NCBI RefSeq assembly: GCF_900091475.1
Contig: NZ_FMIB01000002.1
Span: 2,108,001-2,172,000, forward strand
Direction of reading: 5' to 3'
DNA from: Micromonospora chersina
Lineage (GTDB): Bacteria; Actinomycetota; Actinomycetes; Mycobacteriales; Micromonosporaceae
DNA: 64,000 bases
The notes under the pieces were generated by a model. It ran no database searches. It had not been told where the DNA came from and was given only the letters and a program-made list of their open reading frames with translations. Positions 1 through 9,097 of the stretch are shown piece after piece (position 1 is the stretch's first letter; every line of letters starts with the position of its first letter). Position numbers and translations under genes: made by a program.

Positions 1-781
1 CTGTGAGGAACAGGATCTCCAGGCTGATGAAGAACTGGGCCACCACCAGGCCGCCCAGCACGAGGCCGTCGCGGGCCACCCGCCCGCCCCGGGACAGGGC
101 GATCACCCGCCAGACGATGAACGGCACCAGCCACTGCGCGGTGATGTGCGGGTGGCCGTTGCTGTGCGAGACCAGCGCCGGCGCGAAGGCGCAGAACAGC
201 CCGCCGACGAAGGCCGCCCCCCGGGAGTCCACCACGTGCCGGGAGAGCACGTGGTACCAGGCGTAGCCGGTGCCGGCGAGGTTCAGCGTGATGAACAGCA
301 GGTAGGAGAAGGACGCGCCGAAGAGCAGGGTGACCGGGGTGAGCACGAGCCCGGGCAGCTGCAACCCGACGTTGGTCATGAGGTTCACGCCGGACGGGGC
401 GTTCTGGAGCGTGGTGAAGAACGGGTTCTCCAGGTGGCTGACCGCGTGCGCCGCGTACGCCAGCATCCACTCGTTGAAGCCCTGGTCGTTGGGGCGGCTG
501 CCGAGCAGGCGCCCGTCGTAGTCCCGCCAGCCCCGGGCGGTGACCCAGAACGCGCCGGCCAGGAAGATCAAGGCGACAAGCGCGTCGACTCGTCGCCACC
601 GGCCGCCGCCGGGGCGGCCCTCGGACGCCGCGTCCGGACCCGGCTCGGCCGGGGCCGCCGTGGCGGTCGCCGTCGGGCGTGGGGTGGACGACCCCGGAGC
701 GGGCGAGTCGTCGCCCGCCGCCTCGGCGCCCCCGGCGGGGACGGGCTCACGGTCGCGGGTGTCGGGCGCGGGCGCGGTCAT
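1..781 (-). CDS. Polytopic membrane protein, probable GT-C-like glycosyltransferase (C-terminus off the window)
   Basis: The reading frame is open from the ATG at 781 to the left edge, so about 260 N-terminal residues are present and the C-terminus is missing. Residues 1-70 are a Pro/Ala/Thr-rich, presumably cytosolic segment. A first hydrophobic helix follows (around LVALIFLAGAFWV), then a loop with Asp/Asn residues (RPNDQGFNEW) and several further helices. The loop after the first helix and the later SNGHPHI segment recall integral-membrane GT-C glycosyltransferases that use polyprenyl-phosphate sugars, and the neighbouring glycan genes fit. I do not recognise a named family, so the enzymatic role is inference. 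The start is supported by a -10-like TAGACT ending 8 nt upstream. Confidence 0.75.
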   Translation of the reverse strand, partial: MTAPAPDTRDREPVPAGGAEAAGDDSPAPGSSTPRPTATATAAPAEPGPDAASEGRPGGGRWRRVDALVALIFLAGAFWVTARGWRDYDGRLLGSRPNDQGFNEWMLAYAAHAVSHLENPFFTTLQNAPSGVNLMTNVGLQLPGLVLTPVTLLFGASFSYLLFITLNLAGTGYAWYHVLSRHVVDSRGAAFVGGLFCAFAPALVSHSNGHPHITAQWLVPFIVWRVIALSRGGRVARDGLVLGGLVVAQFFISLEILFLT

Positions 782-789
782 GGCGTAGG

Positions 790-795
790 AGTCTA
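790..795 (-). promoter_or_regulatory. -10 hexamer of near-leaderless promoter
   Basis: TAGACT on the minus strand ends 8 nt before the ATG at 781, so transcription would start at or next to the start codon. It sits inside a small palindrome (CGTAG-ACTC-CTACG, 784-797). No good -35 is visible. Confidence 0.45.
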
Positions 796-1062
796 CGAAA
801 GCCGTGGCCCCGGCCGGGGACCGGCCGAGGCGGCGCCGCGGTGTCGCGCCGAGCGCGCGTGAGCTGGGCCCCGGTGACCCGGGGCACGGTGCCCGGGCGG
901 CCCGCCGGGCGGGGGCAGGCCCGCCGCCCGGGACGGCGTTATTGTAGTGTCCGCACGCTTTCCGAGGGTCGTCAAAGGGCCGTCGGCGGAGCAGGCACCG
1001 CGTCCGGCCGATCCGTCCGGGTCGCGACGTGGCATCTCCCCACCTCCCCAGGATCGGAATCG

Positions 1063-2505
1063 ATGAACAACGGGCGAAGTCTCTGGGACTCGTTGAAACT
1101 CCCCCGGCCGCGGCGATCCGGGTCCCGACCGCACATGATCTACCTCGCGATCGGCTTCCCGCCGGCGGCGAAGAGCTGCGCCTACCGCATGCGGGAGACG
1201 GCGAACCAGTTCGCCGCCGCGGGCTGGGACGTGACAGCGGTCACCATCGCGGACGAGGCCTGGGAGCGCGAGTACGGGCTCGACCACACCCTCACCCAGG
1301 GCCTGGACTCCCATGTCCGGGTGGTGAAGCTGCCGCTGTTCCGGGATGACCTGGAGACCGACATCCGCTCCTTCACCGAGCAGCGCGCCCTGGCTCACCT
1401 GGACTACCTGGCCACCCTGCGGAAGCAGAACCTGAAGGTCTTCCCCGAGCCGGTCTTCGGCGGCTGGCGCCCCGCGCTGGAGAAGGCGCTGCTCCAGATC
1501 CACCGGGAGCGGCACGTCGACCTGCTGGTGACGACCTGCGCCCCGTACGTCAACCTGGCCGCGACCTGGAAGCTGTGGGAGACCCACCGCGTGCCGTACG
1601 TGGTGGACTTCCGCGACGGCTGGTCCGTCGACGTGATCAACAACGGCGAGGCGTTCCCCAAGGAGTCGGTCTCCGGGCAGTGGGAGATCAAGCTGCTCAC
1701 CAACGCCGTGGCCATCTGGAACGTGAACGAGCCGATCTCCCGCTGGTACCGCGAGCGCTACCCGGAGCTGGCGCACAAGATGCGGATCGTGCGCAACGGC
1801 TACGACGCGGCCAGCATCCCGGCCCAGGTCCGTCCCGCTCCTCCGGACCGACCGCTGACCTTCGGTTATCTCGGTGCCCTGAACCTGCCCGTGCCGCTGC
1901 TGAGCGCCGTGCTCGACGGCTGGCGGACGGCGCGCGCCGAGGACCCGGCACTGGCGGACGCGCGCTTCGAGGTACGCGGCCACATCGGCGCCGCCTGGGC
2001 GCGCGGCGACAACGCGCACGCCGAGCTGCTCAGGGCCGCCGCCGCCGACGGCGTGCTGGTCGGCGGCTCGGTGCCCAAGGCCGAGGTGGTCGACCTCTAC
2101 TCCCGCTGGGACGCGGTGGTGCTCATGGTGACCGGCGGCCGGTACATGACCTCCGGCAAGGTCTACGAGTACATGGCCACCGGCCTGCCGGTGGTCTCCG
2201 CCCACGAGGCCGACCACGACGCCTCCACCGTGCTGTCCACGTACCCGCTGTGGACCGGGGCGGTCGGGCTGGACCCGGTCGAGCTGGCCGGCGCCTTCCG
2301 GCGGGCCGCCGCGATGGCCCGCACGGCCGACGAGGCCGAGCGGGAGAAGGCCCGGGCCGAGGCGCGGCAGTACGCGCGCGAGGAGCAGCTCATCCCCGCC
2401 GTCCGGGAGGTCACCGAGCTGGTGCTGGGCACCGGCGGATCGTCCGGCACCCCGCAGGTCACCCCCGCCGGCGCGCGCGTCCTGGCCAGAGAAGGTAGGT
2501 CATGA
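1063..2505 (+). CDS. Glycosyltransferase, GT4-like (GT-B fold)
   Basis: The product has 480 residues. The N-terminal half has a Rossmann-type opening (MIYLAIGFPP, then CAYRMRETANQFAAAGWDVT), typical of GT-B enzymes that act on lipid-linked or nucleotide sugars at the cytosolic membrane face. The C-terminal half contains YMTSGKVYEYMATGLPVVSA, matching the donor-binding E-x7-E region of GT4 enzymes in position though not perfectly in residues. The start at 1063 was chosen because upstream in-frame sequence is low-complexity Arg/Pro. The stop overlaps the next start by 4 bp (ATGA), so the two glycosyltransferases are translationally coupled. The sugar transferred is unknown; the teichoic-acid genes nearby suggest an envelope polymer. 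Confidence 0.82.
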   Translation: MNNGRSLWDSLKLPRPRRSGSRPHMIYLAIGFPPAAKSCAYRMRETANQFAAAGWDVTAVTIADEAWEREYGLDHTLTQGLDSHVRVVKLPLFRDDLETDIRSFTEQRALAHLDYLATLRKQNLKVFPEPVFGGWRPALEKALLQIHRERHVDLLVTTCAPYVNLAATWKLWETHRVPYVVDFRDGWSVDVINNGEAFPKESVSGQWEIKLLTNAVAIWNVNEPISRWYRERYPELAHKMRIVRNGYDAASIPAQVRPAPPDRPLTFGYLGALNLPVPLLSAVLDGWRTARAEDPALADARFEVRGHIGAAWARGDNAHAELLRAAAADGVLVGGSVPKAEVVDLYSRWDAVVLMVTGGRYMTSGKVYEYMATGLPVVSAHEADHDASTVLSTYPLWTGAVGLDPVELAGAFRRAAAMARTADEAEREKARAEARQYAREEQLIPAVREVTELVLGTGGSSGTPQVTPAGARVLAREGRS

Positions 2506-4652
2506 TCGAGGTCCTGATGGTGCTGGGCGCCGTCCCCGGCCGGGTGGCGGTCCTCACCGACGCGCTGGAGCAGTTCCGCGCCCTGGGGGTCACCGTGCGG
2601 GTGGCCACCACCTTCAACCCGGCGGAGAAGATCCCGGCGGCGGCCGAGCTGGCCGAGGTGCACCTGCTGCCGACGGCCAACGAGCTGGGCCCGCGCTTCG
2701 GCCGCATGATCAAGCGAGCCAGCCCGGGCCGCCGGCCCTGGCTGCGCGCCCAGCGCGACCCGTGGGTACGCCGGCACGCCAAGCGGGCCGACGTGCTGGT
2801 CGCGCTGGACGCGCAGGCGCTGCACACCGTCTGGCAGCTGGCGCAGCGGTACCGGCGGGCCGACGCGGTCTACGGCATCGCACCGGCGCTGCGGGCGGTG
2901 GAGAAGCGGTCGGCCGATCCGGCGCGCTACCGCCGCCCCCGGCTCACCACCGTCGGCCCCTCCCCGGCCGTGCTGACGAGCGCCACCCGCAGCCAGACCG
3001 TCGACCTGGCGAAGCGGGTGTTCGAGATGAGCACCGGTCAGCGGGCCATGAAGCTCGGCCCGGTGCGCTGGTTCTGGCAGGGCGCCGTCACGGCCCCCGG
3101 CCTGCCCGAACGACACCGGGGCAAGATCGCCCGGCGGGTCAGCGGCAGCATGCTCAAGACCGGACACGGCGCCAGCGCGAAGCGGTTGGCGCTGGCGGCG
3201 CAGGGCCGCCTGAAGAGCCCGACGACCAAGGGGCAGCTCCTCGGCCCGATCGTCGACGCGGAGCTGGCCCAGGGCAAGGTGCCCGAGCACCTCATGACCG
3301 TGGTGCGGGGCCAGCTCAAGCTGGCGGACGGCTTGCTCAAGAAGCGGAACCCGGGCAAGGCCGCGCCGCACGTGCTGCGCGCCTTCAACCTGATGTTCCA
3401 CCGGATCGTGCAGTTCGACGGTCCGACCTCGCCGCTGGCCGAGGATCCGGAGAAGTTCCTCGCGCCGCTGCACAACAGCGATGCCGGCAGGGCGATGGCG
3501 ACACCGCGCGGCCGGCAGAGTCCGGCGGAGTTCCCGCCGGCCGGCCGGCCGCACCGGATGCTCTTCTTCACCGGGCTGAACGACAACTTCCTCGGGCCGA
3601 TCCTCGAACGCTACGAGGCGATGCCCGGGGTGGAGGTCCGCCGGCTGAACCTGATGGAGGAGTCGATCCTCCCGGTGCTCAGCAACGGCCGCACGAACGT
3701 GGTGCACCACATGCTCGCCGGCACCTCCAAGCGGGCCGGGGAGGTCCAGGAGGCGTGGGGCCCCCACCTCGAGTGGGCGGACACGGTCTTCGTGGACTGG
3801 TGCAACCTGGGGGCCGCGATGCTGACGATGATCGACCCGGGCACCACCCGGGTGATCGTTCGCCTGCACAGCTTCGAGGCGTTCAGCTGGTGGCCGCACC
3901 TGACCGACTGGTCCCGGGTGGACGACGTGGTCTTCGTCTCCGAGCACCTCCGCGACCTGGCGCTGGCCGCGGTGCCGCGGCTGCGCGCCCCGCAGGGGCC
4001 CCGGACGCACATGATCAGCAACGCCATGGAGCTGCACCGGTACGTGGCACCGAAGGTCTCCGCCGACAGCCGGTTCACCCTCGGGCTGGTCGGGTTGAGC
4101 TCGCTGGCCAAGGACCCGCGCTGGGCCCTGGCGGTGCTGCGGGAGCTGCGCCGGCGGGACGAGCGGTACCGTCTCAAGCTGATCGGTGACGACCTCAACC
4201 CCGAGCTCAGCCCGGCGATCGCGGCGTACGTCCGTGACCTCGACGCCGAACTGGCCGAGCTGGAGCCGTCCGGCGCCGTGGTGCGGACCGGCCGCACCGA
4301 GGACGTCCCGGGCGCGCTCACCGACGTCGGGGTCATCCTCAGCACCTCGCTGCGGGAGAGCTTCCACTGCGCACTGGTCGAGGGCGCGGCCAGCGGCGCC
4401 GTACCGGTGGTGCGGGACTGGCCGTTCTTCGCCGGCCGGCCGCACAGCGCCCGGAGCCTCTTCCCCAGCGACTGGGTGGTCAGCACCCCGGAGGAGGCCG
4501 CCGAGCGGATCCTGGCCCTCACCGCGTCGGAGGAGGTCTGGCGCGAGGCGGGCCGGGCGGCCGCGTCGCACGTGCTGAGCACGTGGGACTGGTCGGTCAC
4601 GCAGAAGGACTTCGACCGGCTGCTGCTGGAGCCGCCGGCCACGGTCGACTGA
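2502..4652 (+). CDS. Two-part glycosyltransferase with GT4-like C-terminal half
   Basis: This is a 716-residue protein, long for a single GT-B enzyme. Residues 1 to about 340 are a basic, helix-rich region starting MIEVLMVLGAVPGR, without a family I can name. From about residue 345 (RMLFFTGLND) a second module begins and ends with a GT4-type donor site: RTGRTEDVPGALTDVGVILS, then ESFHCALVEGAASGAVPVV, where two acidic residues embrace the usual E-x7-E spacing. It overlaps the upstream glycosyltransferase by 4 bp and ends just before a strong bidirectional terminator. Glycosyl transfer is well supported; substrate and the role of the N-terminal half are not. Confidence 0.8.
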   Translation: MIEVLMVLGAVPGRVAVLTDALEQFRALGVTVRVATTFNPAEKIPAAAELAEVHLLPTANELGPRFGRMIKRASPGRRPWLRAQRDPWVRRHAKRADVLVALDAQALHTVWQLAQRYRRADAVYGIAPALRAVEKRSADPARYRRPRLTTVGPSPAVLTSATRSQTVDLAKRVFEMSTGQRAMKLGPVRWFWQGAVTAPGLPERHRGKIARRVSGSMLKTGHGASAKRLALAAQGRLKSPTTKGQLLGPIVDAELAQGKVPEHLMTVVRGQLKLADGLLKKRNPGKAAPHVLRAFNLMFHRIVQFDGPTSPLAEDPEKFLAPLHNSDAGRAMATPRGRQSPAEFPPAGRPHRMLFFTGLNDNFLGPILERYEAMPGVEVRRLNLMEESILPVLSNGRTNVVHHMLAGTSKRAGEVQEAWGPHLEWADTVFVDWCNLGAAMLTMIDPGTTRVIVRLHSFEAFSWWPHLTDWSRVDDVVFVSEHLRDLALAAVPRLRAPQGPRTHMISNAMELHRYVAPKVSADSRFTLGLVGLSSLAKDPRWALAVLRELRRRDERYRLKLIGDDLNPELSPAIAAYVRDLDAELAELEPSGAVVRTGRTEDVPGALTDVGVILSTSLRESFHCALVEGAASGAVPVVRDWPFFAGRPHSARSLFPSDWVVSTPEEAAERILALTASEEVWREAGRAAASHVLSTWDWSVTQKDFDRLLLEPPATVD

Positions 4653-4674
4653 CCGTCGCACGAGCGGGAAACAA

Positions 4675-4708
4675 TTCGGCCGGCTCCCCTGAGGGGGAGC
4701 CGGCCGAA
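4675..4708. terminator. Bidirectional terminator, perfect 15-bp stem
   Basis: Inverted arms 4675-4689 and 4694-4708 (TTCGGCCGGCTCCCC and its complement) enclose a TGAG loop. It lies between the convergent genes ending at 4652 and 4723. AA and TT flank the stem, so it could work in both directions. Confidence 0.85.
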
Positions 4709-4722
4709 CCGTTTGTCCGGGG

Positions 4723-6342
4723 TCAGCGCGAGGTGCCCGCCAGCTCCCGCTCGTCCTCGGGCCGCCGTGCCGACGGAGTACGTGCCCCGCCGGCCGGAGG
4801 AACGCCCAGCAGCGAGCTGTACACCTCGTCGAGGATCCGGGCCTGGGCCTCCCAGGTCCAGCCCTCCAGCAGGCCGGGCTTGTCGTACGCGGCCCGGTAG
4901 CGCTCCGGGTCGGCGAGCACGGCCCGGACGGCCCGGACGAAGTCGGTCAGGTCCTCGGCGGTGAACACCTCACCCTGACCGGTGGCCCGGGCGGTCTGCG
5001 CCATGGTCTTCACGTCGCTGACCACGATGGGCAGCCGGGCGTGCGAGTACTCCAGGTACTTCGTGATCAGCGCCAGTTCGTGGTTGGGCTTGTGGTGGAT
5101 CGGGATGATCCCGGCGTCCGCCGCGGACAGGAACGGCACCACCTGCCAGTGCTTGACGTACGGCAGCAGGTGAACCCGGTCTTCGACGCCCAGCTCGACG
5201 GCCCGCGAGCGCAGCGCCTCGGAGAACTGGTTGTCACCGTTCGGGTTCATGGTCACGAACGCGACGTGCACCTCGGGCAGCTCGGGAAGCGCCTCGACCA
5301 TGATCTGGCAGCCCCGGCTCGGGTTCACGGCGCCGGCGTAGACCAGCACCGGGGTCCGCTCGTCCACTCCGCACAGCGCCCGCAGGTCCGGCACGTCGCG
5401 GTCGGCCTCGGCCGGCGGCGCCATCGGCGCGTTGAGCACCACGGCCGGCCGCTCGGGCAGGTCGTGGGTCTCCTGCAGCAGCTCGGCCAGGGTGTCCGAG
5501 ACCGTCACCACGGCGTCCGGGTAGGCGGCGTACTCGGCGGTGTAGGCGATCTGGGCCGGCAGCCAGCGCGGGTTGTCCGCCCGGCCGGTGATGCCGCCGA
5601 CGAACTCGTGGGCGTCCCAGACCAGCTTGGTCTTTCGTCCGGCGGCCCGGGCCCGCAGCATCGCCCGCGCGCCGACCCCGAGCATCCGGAAGTCGTTGGC
5701 GTGAATGATGTCCGGCTTCAGCTCGTCGATCGCCGAGCGGAACGCCAGCTCGAAGTCCCACAGGCCCGGGTCCAGCCGGCGCCAGCTGCGGTTGCCCAGC
5801 AGGCTCTGCCAGAACCGGACGGGCAGCCGGCTGAACAGCGCCTCCGGGTCGGTCTGGGCCTTGCGCAGGCGGCGGGTCTCGCCGCTCCGGAGCCGCACCC
5901 AGCGGGCCAGGGCTGTGGCGGCAGCGCGGGACGGCAGCTGGGCCGCTCGGCCCACGGCCGCCGGGACCCCGCCGCCCTGAGCCTGGGCGCGGACCCGGCG
6001 CTCGTAGAGGTCGGCCTGCCAGGCCTTGATCTCCTGAACCCGGTAGGCGGCCTTGGTGGTCGAGGCGTAGGCCAGGGGTCGCCGCAGCGAGCGGCTGTAG
6101 TCCCGGGGCAGCCGGTGCAGCGGCTTCGGCACCCGGAGCAGCCGCACCTCGGCGCCGCCGATCCACCAGTTGTCCGACTCGGAACGCGCGTTGCGGATGC
6201 CGAGGAGGACGACCTCCCAGCCGGCGTCGGCCGCCGACCGGGCGGCCTTCTGGACCCGTGAGTCGCCGTGCACGCCGTTGTCGACCAGCATCACCACCCG
6301 TCCCCGGGTCGGTCGGGCGTTGCTCTTCGGGCCTGCTTGCAT
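4723..6342 (-). CDS. Glycosyltransferase, GT4-like
   Basis: The product has 539 residues from the ATG at 6342, which is preceded by a good ribosome binding site (GAGGAGAAG, about 7 nt spacing); an upstream in-frame ATG at 6375 lacks one. The N-terminal MLVDNGVHGDSRVQKAARSA is the GT-B acceptor loop seen in many capsule GT4 enzymes. The middle shows LKPDIIHANDFRMLGVGARA; the C-terminal half has LVYAGAVNPSRGCQIMVEAL and SAADAGIIPIHHKPNHELAL followed by TKYLEYSHARLPIVVSDV, i.e. the donor pocket. It is the last gene of a four-gene operon with an aminotransferase and an oxidoreductase, so it may transfer the amino sugar they make. That link is inference from position. Confidence 0.83.
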   Translation of the reverse strand: MQAGPKSNARPTRGRVVMLVDNGVHGDSRVQKAARSAADAGWEVVLLGIRNARSESDNWWIGGAEVRLLRVPKPLHRLPRDYSRSLRRPLAYASTTKAAYRVQEIKAWQADLYERRVRAQAQGGGVPAAVGRAAQLPSRAAATALARWVRLRSGETRRLRKAQTDPEALFSRLPVRFWQSLLGNRSWRRLDPGLWDFELAFRSAIDELKPDIIHANDFRMLGVGARAMLRARAAGRKTKLVWDAHEFVGGITGRADNPRWLPAQIAYTAEYAAYPDAVVTVSDTLAELLQETHDLPERPAVVLNAPMAPPAEADRDVPDLRALCGVDERTPVLVYAGAVNPSRGCQIMVEALPELPEVHVAFVTMNPNGDNQFSEALRSRAVELGVEDRVHLLPYVKHWQVVPFLSAADAGIIPIHHKPNHELALITKYLEYSHARLPIVVSDVKTMAQTARATGQGEVFTAEDLTDFVRAVRAVLADPERYRAAYDKPGLLEGWTWEAQARILDEVYSSLLGVPPAGGARTPSARRPEDERELAGTSR

Positions 6343-6389
6343 CGGATGCTTCTCCTCGTTGACGGGGCAGGGCACGGGCTGTCGGCGGA

Positions 6390-8072
6390 TCAGCGGAGGA
6401 AGGCGTCGAAGGCCTCGGCGGTCCGGCGCCCATCGTGGTGGTCACGGACGTATCGCGCGCCCTCCGCGGCGAGGGCGACCGCGGCGTGCCTGTCGTCGAG
6501 CAGCGACTCGATCGTCTTGACCAGGGTGCTGGGCGTGGCGTTGGCGATCGGCGGCTGGACGCCGGCCGCCCGGTGCGGCCCCTCGCTCACGTACGCCACC
6601 ACGACCTTGCCGGCGGCCATCCCCTCGCAGGAGAAGGTGCCGTAACTACCCATCACCAACTGGTCGACCACGATGTCGGAGTCCTGCACCAGGCGACGCA
6701 TCTCGTTGTGCGGCAGACCCTCCACCAGGCGCAATTCAATGATCCGTCGATCGTGGAGCTCCTGCAACCGGGGCAGGAGCCGGTCGGTGCCCTTGGTCCA
6801 CCGCTTCGACGGCGCGTGCAGCACCACCGGCCGGGCGCGTTCCAGCACCGGGCGGTCGCAGGCCCAGCCGTCCACGTCGACGATCAGCGGCGCCCAGGTG
6901 GCGAACGGCACGTCGTCCAGCAGGTCCGGGGTGGTCACGAAGAACGGCAGGCCGCTCTCCTCGGCGGTGCGCCGGTTCCGCTCGGCCACCGTGGTGAGCC
7001 GCTCGCGCAGCTCCTCCGGCGCGTCCCGGAACGCGGACTCGGCGTGCCGCTCCAGGTGCGCGCCCGGATGGCGGATCTCGCTGCCGTGCGCCAGAAGCGC
7101 GACCTTGAGCCGGGCCCGGCGCAGCGCGGGCAGGTCCGCGGCGATGTCGTCGCCGTTGCCCCGGCCGAGCACCGGGCGGAACGCGTCCACGATCAGGTGC
7201 GTGTACCAGCCGAGCACCCGCCGGGCCTGCTCCATCTGCACGTCGAGCCGGTGTTCGCTGGGGTAGTGCACGTACCGGTCGGCCGGGTAGCGGTAGGTGG
7301 CCGGCGGCTTGGCCATCACCAGCTCGATGCCGACGTCCGCCCGCGCGGTGGTGATCGCCACCGCCAGGGCGGAGAGTTGCCCGGCGTAGTTCGCGGTGCC
7401 CATCCCCAACCGGATTGGACCGGCGCCGAGCGCCCGCCAGGGGCCCGGGGTGCCGGCCTGGATCGGAGCGACCGGAGGTTCCTCCGGTGCGGGCGTCGCG
7501 TCACCGCCGCGCTGCCAGGCCCGCTCCACCGCCTTCGCGAAGGAGGGCAACGAGCCGGGCGCGAAGAAGTCGCCGGTCTGGTGCGGTGCCAGGTGCTCAC
7601 GGACCACCCGGCTGTCCGCCGCGACGAGCCGCAGCCCGGCGGCGACGTAGGTGTCGAGCAGCGCGAGACCGGCGTCCGGCTCGAACCCGAACACGGCCAC
7701 GTCCGCCGAGGCGAGGAACGCGGCCGTCACCGTACGCGGGCGTGGCACCTCGTGGATCCGGCGCCGGGCCTTGCCGGCCCCGCGGATCAGGTCCTGGGCC
7801 GCCGCCCGCTCGGCTTCGCCGCAGACCAGCGCCAGGTGGAACTCGGGCAGCCGCGCCAGGGCGCGTACCACGCCGGCCAGCGCCCGGTCGCCCGCGATCC
7901 CGCCCGCGTATACCAGGAGCGGCGTGCCGGCGGGCAGCTCACAGAGTTCGCGTACCGAAGGGGTCTCCCAGGGCCGCGTGCCGGCGGCGGCCCGGCGGAG
8001 CGCGATGCGCCACCGCCGGGGAATCCGCCGCCGCACCGCCGAGACCGTCCGCCGGACCGGCGCCGGGCTCAT
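6390..8072 (-). CDS. Tandem-module glycosyltransferase-like protein
   Basis: This 560-residue protein appears to hold two GT-B-like parts. Residues 1 to about 190 look like only the nucleotide-sugar half of a GT4 enzyme (LLVYAGGIAGDRALAGVVRA; ASADVAVFGFEPDAGLALLD). Residues about 210-560 form a fuller glycosyltransferase-like domain (LGMGTANYAGQLSALAVAIT; VVLHAPSKRWTKGTDRLLPR; MGSYGTFSCEGMAAGKVVVA). The first part lacks an acceptor half and may be degenerate or structural. The start ATG overlaps the upstream oxidoreductase stop by 4 bp (ATGA). A 47-nt gap separates it from the next glycosyltransferase. Which sugar it transfers cannot be read from sequence. Confidence 0.78.
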   Translation of the reverse strand: MSPAPVRRTVSAVRRRIPRRWRIALRRAAAGTRPWETPSVRELCELPAGTPLLVYAGGIAGDRALAGVVRALARLPEFHLALVCGEAERAAAQDLIRGAGKARRRIHEVPRPRTVTAAFLASADVAVFGFEPDAGLALLDTYVAAGLRLVAADSRVVREHLAPHQTGDFFAPGSLPSFAKAVERAWQRGGDATPAPEEPPVAPIQAGTPGPWRALGAGPIRLGMGTANYAGQLSALAVAITTARADVGIELVMAKPPATYRYPADRYVHYPSEHRLDVQMEQARRVLGWYTHLIVDAFRPVLGRGNGDDIAADLPALRRARLKVALLAHGSEIRHPGAHLERHAESAFRDAPEELRERLTTVAERNRRTAEESGLPFFVTTPDLLDDVPFATWAPLIVDVDGWACDRPVLERARPVVLHAPSKRWTKGTDRLLPRLQELHDRRIIELRLVEGLPHNEMRRLVQDSDIVVDQLVMGSYGTFSCEGMAAGKVVVAYVSEGPHRAAGVQPPIANATPSTLVKTIESLLDDRHAAVALAAEGARYVRDHHDGRRTAEAFDAFLR

Positions 8073-9097
8073 CGCAGTGCCGGCTCCGCGTCGTTGCCGC
8101 TGGCCACGACGGACACGACCTTGCCGTCGGACGCGGACTCGAGGAGGCCGGCGGCGACCCGCACGGTGCGCAGGCCCTGCCGCAGCGTGACGATGTCACT
8201 CTGCTTGCCCTCCACGGCGTCGCGGAAACGCTCGTGCTCCACCAGCAGCGGCTCGCGCTTCGGGATCGCGTACCGGACCATGTCGCCCTCGGCCACGCCA
8301 CGGAACGCGCGCAGCGCCTCCCACTCGGTGTCGATGGCGGCGTTGGCGTAGAAGGTCAGGTCGGCGGTGAGCGTGTCGGCGACGAAGCAGCCCTTGTCGC
8401 CGGTGACCACGGTGGACCGCTCCTTGAGCGGGCTCAGCCAGTTGACCAGGTGGTTGACCATCGTGCCGTCGGCGAGCTGGCCGACCACGGCGACCATGTC
8501 CTCGTGCAGCCGGCCGCTGCGGGAGACGGTCCGGGCCGACACGGAGGTGTATTCCTGGCCGGTCACCCAGGCGGTCAGGTCGATGTCGTGGGTGGCCAGG
8601 TCCATGACCACGCCGACGTCGGCGATCCGGTGCGGGAACGGGCCCTGGCGCCGGGTGACGACCTGGAAGACCTCGCCCAGCTCGCCGGCCTCCAGCCGGG
8701 TGCGCAGGCTCTGCAGCGCCGGGTTGTAGCGCTCGATGTGCCCGACGCCGGCCACCAGGCCGGCGGCCTCGAACGCCTCCACCAGCGTGGTGGCGGCCTC
8801 GACGGACTGGGCCAGCGGCTTCTCGATCAGCGCGCAGACGCCGTTGGCGGCCAGCTCCAGACCGATCCGCTCGTGCAGCGCGGTCGGGCAGGCGACGACC
8901 GCGTAGTCGATGCCCATGGCCAGCAGGTCGGCCAGCTCGGGAACGACGGGGGCGCGGAGCGTGCCGGTCACGTCGCCGGCCGGGTCGACGACGCCGACCA
9001 GCTCGACGCCGTCGAGGTTGGACAGCACCCGGGCGTGGTTGCGGCCCATGGCGCCGAGGCCGATGAGGCCGGCGCGCAGCTTGCGGCCCTGGCTCAT
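8069..9097 (-). CDS. Gfo/Idh/MocA family NAD(P)-dependent oxidoreductase
   Basis: The product has 342 residues. The N-terminal Rossmann motif GLIGLGAMGRNHARVL binds NAD(P); the family lysine motif EKP appears as IEKPLAQSVEAATTL, and a HIERYNPAL segment follows. In O-antigen and cell-wall pathways such enzymes (WlbA/WbpB type) oxidise C3 of a UDP-sugar so that a DegT aminotransferase can install an amine. Here the DegT gene lies immediately upstream with a 4-bp overlap (TCAT on the plus strand at 9094-9097), supporting that paired role. Substrate identity is inferred. The start at 9097 is set by this overlap; longer in-frame sequence upstream is antisense to the aminotransferase. Confidence 0.88.
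   Translation of the reverse strand: MSQGRKLRAGLIGLGAMGRNHARVLSNLDGVELVGVVDPAGDVTGTLRAPVVPELADLLAMGIDYAVVACPTALHERIGLELAANGVCALIEKPLAQSVEAATTLVEAFEAAGLVAGVGHIERYNPALQSLRTRLEAGELGEVFQVVTRRQGPFPHRIADVGVVMDLATHDIDLTAWVTGQEYTSVSARTVSRSGRLHEDMVAVVGQLADGTMVNHLVNWLSPLKERSTVVTGDKGCFVADTLTADLTFYANAAIDTEWEALRAFRGVAEGDMVRYAIPKREPLLVEHERFRDAVEGKQSDIVTLRQGLRTVRVAAGLLESASDGKVVSVVASGNDAEPALR

Noticed and set aside
2163..4661. 832-codon open frame on the minus strand
   Set aside because: Antisense to a glycosyltransferase gene with recognisable motifs; no domain in the antisense product.
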